NCBI RefSeq assembly: GCF_041435495.1
Contig: NZ_CP108644.1
Location: 124,001-188,000 of the forward strand
Source: Streptomyces sp. NBC_01116
Lineage (GTDB): Bacteria; Actinomycetota; Actinomycetes; Streptomycetales; Streptomycetaceae
Direction of reading: 5' to 3'
DNA: 64,000 nt
This document shows positions 1 through 7,589 of the stretch, in pieces; position 1 is the first letter of the stretch; the number at the start of each line of letters is the position of its first letter. Below the pieces are notes generated by a model. It worked only from the letters and a program-made list of their open reading frames with translations, ran no database searches and was not told the origin of the DNA. The translations under genes were made by a program, and so were the position numbers.

Positions 1-905
1 GGGCCGTATCCGTTGATCAGCCGGGTGCCGGGGTACGCGGTGTGGAAGTCGGCCGCCGCGACCGCAGGGACGGTGTCCCCTCCGGTGATCAGGGTGCGCA
101 GGGTGCCCAGAGCCGCTCCGTGGTGGTGGGTCATCAGAGGGAAGAGCGGGGCGGTCAGCCACGCCGTGGTCACCTCGGGCGCTGAGAGCAGTGCGGCGAG
201 TTCGTGCAGGGCGAGGGGGTGGCGGCCGGCCGCCGTGATCCTCGCTCCGGCCAGCAGCGGGGCCCAGATCTCATAGGTCGACGCGTCGAACGCCAAGGTG
301 GAGTGAAGCAGTATCCCGTCCTCCGGGGAGAGCTTCAGGAGTTCCTGGTCGAGGGCCAGGGAGACCACTCCGCGGTGGGTGACCCCGACCGGCTTCGGCT
401 CTCCCGTGGTGCCGGAGGTGAACATGATGTAAGCAAGGTCATCCGGTCCGGAGGGCGCGGGCGGCATACCGACGTGGCCAGGGGCGGTTGCGGCCTCTGC
501 GAGAGCGCGGGGCTCGAACCTGGGAATGCGAAGGCCGCTCGGAGACGTCTCGCCGGTGTGGAGGGTGAGCACGGCGCGGGCGCGTTCCGCCATCGTACGT
601 ACCCGCTCCGCCGGATAGCCGGGGTCCACCGGTACGTAGCACCCTCCCGCCAGCAGCACGCCGAGCATACCCAGGACGGTGTCCCGGCCGCCGTGGCCCA
701 CCAGGAGCACGGCGTCGCCGGGCGTGACGCCCAGGCCCCGCAGGGCGTGCGCCACAGCGCGGGCCCCGGCCAGCAGCTCTCCGTACAGCACGTCCCCCTC
801 CGGATCGGTGAGGGCGATGCGCCGGGGGAACGCCTCGGCGACCTCGGTGAACCGTGCCTCGATCCGGGTGGTCGGCGTCTTCGGTGTGTACGGTGCGTCG
901 TTCAT
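1..905 (-). CDS. NRPS adenylation-domain protein (3' end beyond window)
   Basis: This is the N-terminal part of an NRPS protein that begins directly with an adenylation domain and has no condensation domain in front. Translation from the ATG at 905 starts MNDAPYTPKT. The A-domain core shows the nucleotide-binding loop FTSGTTGEPKPVGVTHRG, the segment LAFDASTYEIW, and NGYGP at the truncated edge. The start ATG overlaps the P450 stop codon in an ATGA, so translation is probably coupled. By-eye pocket residues available before the edge read D-A-Y-L-I-G-G. I do not assign a substrate from these. Because the upstream NRPS ends with a condensation-like domain, this protein may supply the A (and T) half of a split module. 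Everything after the A5 motif lies outside the window, so further domains and any thioesterase cannot be judged. Confidence 0.9.
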   Translation of the reverse strand, partial: MNDAPYTPKTPTTRIEARFTEVAEAFPRRIALTDPEGDVLYGELLAGARAVAHALRGLGVTPGDAVLLVGHGGRDTVLGMLGVLLAGGCYVPVDPGYPAERVRTMAERARAVLTLHTGETSPSGLRIPRFEPRALAEAATAPGHVGMPPAPSGPDDLAYIMFTSGTTGEPKPVGVTHRGVVSLALDQELLKLSPEDGILLHSTLAFDASTYEIWAPLLAGARITAAGRHPLALHELAALLSAPEVTTAWLTAPLFPLMTHHHGAALGTLRTLITGGDTVPAVAAADFHTAYPGTRLINGYG

Positions 906-2266
906 GCCGCGCCGCCACGGTGCACGGTTTCCAGGGGGTACGCCGCAGGCCGGCCGTGGGGGACGAACACCGCGAGGGGGGCGGGGTCGGGCGCGAGCGC
1001 GATGGCGGGTCGCAGCCGGGTGGCCGCGCGGTCCTCGGTCAGCTCCAACCGTCCGTGGCCGGAGATCACGGCGGTGACCAGTTGGGCTTCCAAGAGGGAG
1101 AACTGCCGCCCTAAGCACTGATGGGGGCCCGCCCCGAAGGGGAAGTACTGCGCCACGGGCGGACGGCCGGAGAGGAACCGTTCGGGCCGGAACGCCTCGG
1201 GCTCCTCCCACAGGGCGGGCGAGCGGTGGATGGCGTAGGTGCTGGCCAGGACGAGATCGCCCGCGTCGAGCCGGACGCCCGCCACCTCCAGCGGTGCTTC
1301 GATCCGGCGGAACAGCGCCCAGGCCGGCGGGTGGAACCGCAGGGACTCCTCGACCACGGCCAGGGTGTACGGCAGGAGACCGGGCGGCATCGGCCCGGCC
1401 GCGCCCAGGGCTTGGAGATCGGTCTCCCGCACCTCCCGGCAGGTGTGGTCGTAGGCTTCCCGATCCCCGGTCAGATTGAAGAAGATCCAGGTCAGCAGCG
1501 TGCCCATGGTCTCGACTCCGGCGACGAAGATGGAGAGCAGCTCCTCGCGCAGAACCAGTTCGGTGTCCTCGGGCTCACTCTGCTCCCGTAGAGCGGAGAC
1601 CAGGGCGGGGAGCAGCCCCGGCTCGGCGACGGGGCAGCGCTGTTCCCCGGCCCTGCGGGCGATGAACTCCTCCAGCGTCCGCTTGCTGTCGGCGAACGCG
1701 AGGTCCTCTCCTTCCTGGACCCGGTCGGGGGCGAAGAGCCGACGGTCCAGATGGGTCACTGCCAGGTGCACCGTCCCGGTGAGGCGGTGCAGTTCGGCGC
1801 CGCTCATGGTCGGGTCCACCAGGCGGAGGATGATCTCGATGCTCAGGCGCTGGAGGGTGTCGGCGAGGTCGAACTCCGCACCGGCGCGGGGAAGCAGTTC
1901 GCGCTGGACGAAGTCCTCGGCGGCGTCCAGGACCAGGGTGTGCAGTTCAGCGACGGCGCGCGGTGCGAACAGGGGGCGGAGCAGGCCGCGCCGCTGCCGC
2001 CACCGTTCTCCGGAGGCCACCACGAAGAGTCCGCTGCCGACCAGTTCGCGCAGCAGGCCGCGGTGGTTACGGGTGCCGTGGGCCAGGGCGGCGGCGGCCA
2101 CTGCGGGTTCGGCGACGACCAGAAGGCGCTGTCCGTCGTCGACAGGGACGGCGCAGACCGTGCCCTCCTCGCGCATCCGGATCATCAGCCCGAGGGGGTC
2201 GTCGCCGATCTCCTTGTCGAAGGTCGCGTAGTCGAGGGAACTGGGCGTGACGGTCGCCATGGACAT
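902..2266 (-). CDS. Cytochrome P450 of the NRPS-PKS cluster
   Basis: A 454-residue cytochrome P450. It shows the I-helix oxygen-binding motif (FVAGVETMGT), the K-helix ExxR (EESLR), and the heme loop FGAGPHQCLG with the proximal Cys. I start it at ATG 2266 (MSMATVTPSS), whose A is also the last base of the upstream TGA (TGATG). A longer reading frame extends further upstream but overlaps the dioxygenase gene. The stop overlaps the next gene's start in an ATGA. It probably oxidises an amino acid or the growing peptide in the NRPS-PKS pathway. Its position next to an NRPS that ends in a degenerate condensation domain suggests that it could act on a carrier-bound intermediate, but this is inference. 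No dedicated ferredoxin gene is adjacent. Confidence 0.95.
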   Translation of the reverse strand: MSMATVTPSSLDYATFDKEIGDDPLGLMIRMREEGTVCAVPVDDGQRLLVVAEPAVAAAALAHGTRNHRGLLRELVGSGLFVVASGERWRQRRGLLRPLFAPRAVAELHTLVLDAAEDFVQRELLPRAGAEFDLADTLQRLSIEIILRLVDPTMSGAELHRLTGTVHLAVTHLDRRLFAPDRVQEGEDLAFADSKRTLEEFIARRAGEQRCPVAEPGLLPALVSALREQSEPEDTELVLREELLSIFVAGVETMGTLLTWIFFNLTGDREAYDHTCREVRETDLQALGAAGPMPPGLLPYTLAVVEESLRFHPPAWALFRRIEAPLEVAGVRLDAGDLVLASTYAIHRSPALWEEPEAFRPERFLSGRPPVAQYFPFGAGPHQCLGRQFSLLEAQLVTAVISGHGRLELTEDRAATRLRPAIALAPDPAPLAVFVPHGRPAAYPLETVHRGGAA

Positions 2267-3147
2267 CACTCCGTACCGTCGTCGGCGCGCGGGATGATCT
2301 GGCCTGAATGATCGGTCATGACCCATCCCTCGGCCGAGCGCACCGAGGTCCGCTGCCGTTCCGCGTAGCCGTCGGCGTCCTGCTGGAAGTGCCAGGCGAA
2401 CGGCGGGCGCAGCAGGCGGCGTTCGACCGGCGTCCAGTCGCCGTCCGGGAGGTCTTCGGGGACGGGCGCGGGTGAGGTGTGCTGCACCATGCCCGCGGTG
2501 TACCGGCAGAAGACGACCCGGCGTTCGAAGTCGGCGGCCCAGGGCCAACTCCCGTGGGTGGCGGTGTCCGCGAAGAGGACGACCGAACCTGCCCGGACGG
2601 GGACCCGGGTGACCCAGTCCCCGGTTTTCTCCCAGCTCTGGAAAGCGTCCGGAAGGTCGAAGGCAGACTTGTGGCTGCCGGGGACGACGGCGAACCCGCC
2701 GTGCTCCGCCAGGGCGTCGGTGAGGCAGAAGGCGGCGATCAGGTGACCGCCGTAGATACGGCCGTCCCGTACCTGGTAGGAGAGGGGAGGGTACTCCCAG
2801 GGTGTGTTCCCGTTGTGGAGGATCAACGCGCCCGCTCCTTTGCGCGCGTAGAGCACCTGGCCCTCGTCGTACCGTAGATCCGAGCCGAGGATCTCCTCCA
2901 GGTAGGGCAGCACCCGGTCATGGCCGATCAGGCTCCGGACCGGGCGCGGTGTGGTGTGGAGGGGGCCCGCGTTGGCGATGTAGGGGTTGTACTGCTTCAG
3001 GAGTCGGTAGTCGAGCTTGTTCTCGCCCTCCCAGAGGCCGTGGTGGTCGAGAGCGGCGTTGGCGTCGGCGAGTTGCCGGGGACTGAGGACGTCCTCGACG
3101 ACGAGATATCCGCGCAGGTCGAACAGGTATTTTTCCTCTTCGTTCAT
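2266..3147 (-). CDS. PhyH-family Fe(II)/2-oxoglutarate-type oxygenase with HxG motif
   Basis: A 293-residue protein of the phytanoyl-CoA dioxygenase (PhyH) superfamily. The family's C-terminal signatures are clear: the GGFAVVPGSHKS segment, THGSWPW with the distal His, and ERRVVF with the Arg expected to bind 2-oxoglutarate. Where most members carry HxD, the equivalent stretch here is LHNGNTPWEY, so the usual Asp ligand is replaced by Gly. Gly or Ala at that place is known in aliphatic halogenases such as WelO5, BesD and SyrB2. As I remember it, some uncharacterised PhyH relatives also share an LHxGx pattern, so halogenation is only a possibility and hydroxylation remains open. The start ATG at 3147 overlaps the upstream NRPS stop (ATGA), and the stop overlaps the P450 start. 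It is presumably a tailoring enzyme of this pathway. Confidence 0.85.
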   Translation of the reverse strand: MNEEEKYLFDLRGYLVVEDVLSPRQLADANAALDHHGLWEGENKLDYRLLKQYNPYIANAGPLHTTPRPVRSLIGHDRVLPYLEEILGSDLRYDEGQVLYARKGAGALILHNGNTPWEYPPLSYQVRDGRIYGGHLIAAFCLTDALAEHGGFAVVPGSHKSAFDLPDAFQSWEKTGDWVTRVPVRAGSVVLFADTATHGSWPWAADFERRVVFCRYTAGMVQHTSPAPVPEDLPDGDWTPVERRLLRPPFAWHFQQDADGYAERQRTSVRSAEGWVMTDHSGQIIPRADDGTE

Positions 3148-6100
3148 GACCTTCCCATCGTGTCCGGTTGTGGGGCGAGGGGGCTTGGTTCGGCTCCGAG
3201 GGCGACGCGGATCGCCTCCAGCCGGGCGCGCAGTTCGGGCAGGGCGAAGAGGCGGGTGGCGCCGGTGAGGGCCAGCCGGAGTCCGCCGTGCCCGGCCGGT
3301 GCCGCGTGGAGCACCAGGTCGAGATCGGACCAGTGTTCGGACAGAGAGTCCCCGGGGGGCGTGTCCGGCACCGCGGCCCGGTGTCCATTGCCCTCATGGA
3401 CGATCAGCCCGGCCGCGCAGACCGGCGGCCGGACGGCGGGGTCCACCGGATCGACCAGTTCGGCGATCCGCGACAGGGGCAGATCCGCGTGGTCCAGCGC
3501 GGCCGTCAGCGCCCGTCGGATTTCTCCGGGGCCGGCCGCCGTCACGGCTACCGGGAGCAGATCGACGGCGCGGCCGACCAGTGAGGAACCCTCGGCGGCC
3601 GAGCGGTGCGAGACGGGCAGGCCGATGATGACGCCGTACCCGTGGGGGTCGATGGCGTTCGCGAACGCGCTGAGCAGGACAGCGGTCGTAGTCGTTCCCG
3701 ACGCCCGGCCGCGGGCCGTCAGCAGCTCGTGGGCGGCGGCCGGGAGCACGGTCAGGGCGCCGTGGGCGCGGAAGCCGCGCGGAGCGCCGCGGCGGGCGGC
3801 GAAAGGGTCCTTGGGGATGGTGCGGAGGGTCTCCCGCCACCACTGCTCCAGCGTGTCGCGGCGCGCGTCCGCTCGCCCGCGGCGGACGCGGGCGTACACG
3901 CCGTAGTCGGCGGCGGGGCTCGTCGGCCGGCCGCCCGCGAGCAGGGTGAGGAGTTCGTCCGCGAGGATGCCCGCGGACGGGCCGTCGCCACGGTTGCGGG
4001 CCAGTCTCAGCAGCACATGGCGGCCGGACCGCGCCCCGTCGGGTGCCAGGAGGGTCGTGGCCAGGCCCGGTGATCCGTCGGGCAGGGGTTGCTCCACCAG
4101 GTCGTTCCGCCGGTGGACCGCGGCGGGGTCGGCGGGCAGCGAGGCAAGGACGCACGGCTGCCACGGGGTGGGCTCGGGTGCGGCCCCCGGCAGGGGGCCG
4201 AGGGCGCCGTGACGTGCCACCAGAGCGCGCACTGCGTGCTCGACGTCGGCCTGACGGGCGGGGGCGTCGAGCCGGAGCAGCAGCGGGATCGGTGGCGCGG
4301 GGTGTCCGATGAGCCGCTCCAGCGTCAGAACCTGACGCTGTTCGGCGGTGAGGGCAGGGCCGTCGTCGTGGGCCGGTGCGGCGTCCGACGCCGGGGCGGC
4401 GTCGAGCAGTTCGGCGACCGCGTGGGCCAGGTCGGCGGCGCGCGGCCGGGTGAGGACGGTACGGACGGGGACGTCGACTTCCAGAGCAGTGCTCAACGCG
4501 GCGGCGATCCGAGCCGCGCCCAGGGACGCGCCGCCCAGGTCGTAGAGGTGGTCGTCCGGCCCGGCCGACGGCAGATCGAGTTCGGCGGCGAAGGCGTCCA
4601 GCACCGCCGCAGTCACCCGGTCCCGGGACGGGGCGGACGCGGTACGGAAGCGGTGGACGAGTCCGGTGAGTGCGCGACGGTCCACCTTGCCGTTGGCGGT
4701 TACGGGCAGTGCGGACAGGACTCGGATCTCGGCGGGGATCATGTGGGGAGGCAGCGTCAGGGCGAGCGCGGCGCGTACGGCCGCCGGGTCGGGTCCCGGG
4801 TCGCCGGTGACGAAGGCGGCGAGCCGTGCGAGCCGTTCGCCGACCACGACCGTCCCCGCCTCGCGCACGCCGGGGACGTCCGCCAGGTGCCGGTCGACCT
4901 CCTCCAGTTCCACCCGGTGGCCGCGGATCTTGACCTGGTGGTCGCTGCGGCCCAGGAAGGCCAGGCGCCCGTCCGGGTTCCACCGCACCCGGTCTCCGGT
5001 GCGGTACATCCGGGCGCCCACCGGGCCGCCCGGTTCGGGCAGGAAGCGGTCCGCCGTCGCGGCGGGGCGTCCCACGTAGCCCCGGGCCACCCCGGCCCCA
5101 CCCACGTAAAGCTCTCCCGCCGTGCCGTACGGGACGGGCCGCAGTGACGGGTCGAGGACGTGGAGTCGGACGCCGGGCAGGGGGCGGCCCACGGGGACGA
5201 CTCCCTCGGCCCGGCCGGGCGTGTACGGGTGGGAGGTGGCGTCGATGCAGATTTCGGAGGGGCCGTACTGGTTGTAGAGCGTTCCGATTCCCGTGCGCGC
5301 ATAGCGTTCGGCCTGGGTCGCGAGCAGCGCCTCGCCGCCGCAGAAGAGCACGCGTGCGGGAAGGCGGCGCAGGTCGTCGTCGGTGAGCGAGGCCAGCAGG
5401 GAGGGGACGACGTCGACGACCGTGGCCGCGTGCTCCCGGGCAGCGTCCACCAAGGCGGCCGGACGGGCACCCAGGTCGAGGCCGGGGAAGACGACGCCCG
5501 CCCCGGCGACGAGCGGGCCGAAGCACTGCCAGAAGGACGGGTCGAACGAGAGGGGAATCGTCTGGAGCACCCGGTCGGGGGCGGCGAGGCCGATCTCCCG
5601 CCGCCGCCAGGCGAGTTCGTTGGCGAGCGCTCCCTGGGGCACGGCCACGCATTTGGGGGCGCCGGTGGTCCCGGAGGTGAACACCGCGTAGGCGAGGTCC
5701 GCCGGGCGGGTGCGGGCAGCGGGCGGCGCGTCGGGCGCGGCGCGGAGACTCGCGACGCAGAGCGGGATGAGTCCGGCGAGGGTCTCGGGCGGTGCGTCGC
5801 CGGGCTCGTGCACCAGGAAGCGGACACGAGCCCCGAGCAGCAGTGCACGCCTGCGCTGCCAGGGGTCGTCGGGGCGCAGCGGCACGGTCCAGCCGCCGAG
5901 GTGCCAGACCGCGAGGGTCAGGGCGAGGTAGTCGGCGCTCGCGGGAAGCACCAGCGCGACGGCCGATCCGTGGCGCACTCCGGCCGTGTGCAGGAAAGCG
6001 GCGAAGTCGCGGACTCTGGCGCGCAGGGCCCGGTAGTCGAGGTCGCCGGTCGCGTCGCGGACGGCGAAGGCGTCGGGGGTCCGTTCCGCCCAATGCGCGA

Positions 6101-7589
6101 AGGCGTCGTACGGCAGCGGTGGGGCGGGCGCGACGGGGCCTGCGGCGACGGTCCCGATCCGGGTTCGGTCGCCGGGATCGCGTACGTCCACCGTGGCGAG
6201 GACCGCGCCGGGATCGCTGAGCACAGCCTCCAGGCAGCGCAGGAATGCCTGGGCGAGTCGGTGCAGGCCCGCCTCGGTGTACCGCTGCGGGGAGCCGGTA
6301 AGTCTCAGGACGGTCCGTTCGCCGTCCGCCGCCAGTTGGACGGTGAGGTCGCTCTGGCTGCCCTGGACGCGGACGGGGAGCGGTGTGGCGGTGAGCTGTC
6401 CGCAAGGCCGGGGCCGGTTGTCCTCGCTGGTCAGGACGAACGCGGCGGGCCGCGGCGCGTCGGGGAGGGCGATGGAGTCCGTGGGGACGACGGCGTGCCG
6501 GTCTCCCGCGAGCAGTTGCTCGGTGGTCTGCTCCACCAGGGCGGCGAAGGTCGTCGCGGGGTGGACGGGGATGTCGAGCGGCATGGCGGCGACGAAGGCC
6601 CCGACCGTGCGGTCGTAGCGCTCCGAGGCCCGGTTGGCCGCCGGGACGTCCAGCGGGACGCGGCGGGCGCCGGTGATCAGATGCCAGGTGGCCGCGAAGC
6701 CGGCGAGCCAGACGGCGTGGACGGTGGCCCGGTGGCGGCCCGCCAGTGTGCCGGCCCGCTGGATCAGGCGCGGCGGGAGGACCGTTGCGGTCTCCGGGGC
6801 GATGTGCTCCCCGTCGCCGGGAGCCGCTTCCTGGGAGAACGGCAGCTCGGCGGCTTCGGCGGGGTGGCCGACGTGCTGCTCGGCCCAGTACCGGGCATGG
6901 GCGGTGAGTTGGGCCCGTCCCTCGGTGGAGTGCTCCCAGCGGGCGTAGTCGAGGTGGGATGCGGTGGGCGCCGGTCCGGGAAGGACGGGCGCGCCGGGCG
7001 CGGCGTAGGCATGGAGGAGTTCTTCGACGAGGATGCCCAGGGACCATCCGTCGCAGAGCGCGTGGTGCAGGGTCAGCACCAGGACGTGGTGGTGCGGTCC
7101 CGATACGAGGAGCGCGGCCCGGACGGGGGGTGGTCCGGCGAGGTCGAAGACGTGGGCCGTCTCATCCGCGAGCGCGGACGCGAGCGCGGCTTCGCCGCCG
7201 GACACGGTCCGTGTCTCCCACGCAATGCTCGCCAGGGCTTCGACGCATTGCCGGGGCACACCGGATTCCCGCACGAACCGGGTGCGCAGTGCGGGGTGGC
7301 GTTCGGCGAGGAGGTTCAGGCAGGTCCGGAGCCGCGAACGGTCCAGCGGGCCGGTGAGCTGGAGGGCGAGAGGCACGGTGTACGCCGGGGAGGCGGCGGG
7401 GGCGACCTGTTCGGCGAGCCACATGCGGTACTGGGTGACCGATAGGGGGTGGCTGCCGGACGGGGCGGACGGCGGGGCGGGTTCGACGGACCGAGCGGGC
7501 AGGGAGGTGACGCGGCCGCGGCCCGCGAGCCGTAGGGCCAGCTCCGCGCGCTGCTGCGGGGTGAGCCGGTCGAGCCGGGATCCTGTCAT
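3144..7589 (-). CDS. Nonribosomal peptide synthetase, C-A-T-C(degenerate)
   Basis: A 1481-residue NRPS. The start ATG at 7589 (MTGSRLDRLTPQQR) overlaps the PKS stop in an ATGA. Domain order: an N-terminal linker; a condensation domain with an intact HHALCDG; an adenylation domain ([43 protein letters not shown]); a carrier domain (LGGASL); and a C-terminal condensation-like domain of about 400 residues. In that last domain the HHxxxDG position reads RNRGDGPS, so both His residues are gone although DG is kept. The by-eye A-domain pocket is D-P-W-D-F-G-Q-I-D, which I cannot assign. The first C domain should condense the polyketide product of the preceding PKS with this module's amino acid. The terminal C-like domain could be a scaffold (like the P450-recruiting X domain of glycopeptide NRPSs) or a nonfunctional half of a split module with the leftmost gene. 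Confidence 0.95.
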   Translation of the reverse strand: MTGSRLDRLTPQQRAELALRLAGRGRVTSLPARSVEPAPPSAPSGSHPLSVTQYRMWLAEQVAPAASPAYTVPLALQLTGPLDRSRLRTCLNLLAERHPALRTRFVRESGVPRQCVEALASIAWETRTVSGGEAALASALADETAHVFDLAGPPPVRAALLVSGPHHHVLVLTLHHALCDGWSLGILVEELLHAYAAPGAPVLPGPAPTASHLDYARWEHSTEGRAQLTAHARYWAEQHVGHPAEAAELPFSQEAAPGDGEHIAPETATVLPPRLIQRAGTLAGRHRATVHAVWLAGFAATWHLITGARRVPLDVPAANRASERYDRTVGAFVAAMPLDIPVHPATTFAALVEQTTEQLLAGDRHAVVPTDSIALPDAPRPAAFVLTSEDNRPRPCGQLTATPLPVRVQGSQSDLTVQLAADGERTVLRLTGSPQRYTEAGLHRLAQAFLRCLEAVLSDPGAVLATVDVRDPGDRTRIGTVAAGPVAPAPPLPYDAFAHWAERTPDAFAVRDATGDLDYRALRARVRDFAAFLHTAGVRHGSAVALVLPASADYLALTLAVWHLGGWTVPLRPDDPWQRRRALLLGARVRFLVHEPGDAPPETLAGLIPLCVASLRAAPDAPPAARTRPADLAYAVFTSGTTGAPKCVAVPQGALANELAWRRREIGLAAPDRVLQTIPLSFDPSFWQCFGPLVAGAGVVFPGLDLGARPAALVDAAREHAATVVDVVPSLLASLTDDDLRRLPARVLFCGGEALLATQAERYARTGIGTLYNQYGPSEICIDATSHPYTPGRAEGVVPVGRPLPGVRLHVLDPSLRPVPYGTAGELYVGGAGVARGYVGRPAATADRFLPEPGGPVGARMYRTGDRVRWNPDGRLAFLGRSDHQVKIRGHRVELEEVDRHLADVPGVREAGTVVVGERLARLAAFVTGDPGPDPAAVRAALALTLPPHMIPAEIRVLSALPVTANGKVDRRALTGLVHRFRTASAPSRDRVTAAVLDAFAAELDLPSAGPDDHLYDLGGASLGAARIAAALSTALEVDVPVRTVLTRPRAADLAHAVAELLDAAPASDAAPAHDDGPALTAEQRQVLTLERLIGHPAPPIPLLLRLDAPARQADVEHAVRALVARHGALGPLPGAAPEPTPWQPCVLASLPADPAAVHRRNDLVEQPLPDGSPGLATTLLAPDGARSGRHVLLRLARNRGDGPSAGILADELLTLLAGGRPTSPAADYGVYARVRRGRADARRDTLEQWWRETLRTIPKDPFAARRGAPRGFRAHGALTVLPAAAHELLTARGRASGTTTTAVLLSAFANAIDPHGYGVIIGLPVSHRSAAEGSSLVGRAVDLLPVAVTAAGPGEIRRALTAALDHADLPLSRIAELVDPVDPAVRPPVCAAGLIVHEGNGHRAAVPDTPPGDSLSEHWSDLDLVLHAAPAGHGGLRLALTGATRLFALPELRARLEAIRVALGAEPSPLAPQPDTMGRS

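Noticed and set aside
439..918. A 159-codon minus-strand frame at the left edge
   Set aside because: It is in a different frame from the adenylation domain that starts at 905, and its sequence is Arg/Gly-rich without motifs.
5160..7445. A 761-codon plus-strand open frame opposite the NRPS
   Set aside because: It is the antisense shadow of a GC-rich NRPS gene: low-complexity Gly/Arg/Val composition, no motifs, and the minus strand has complete C and A domain signatures.
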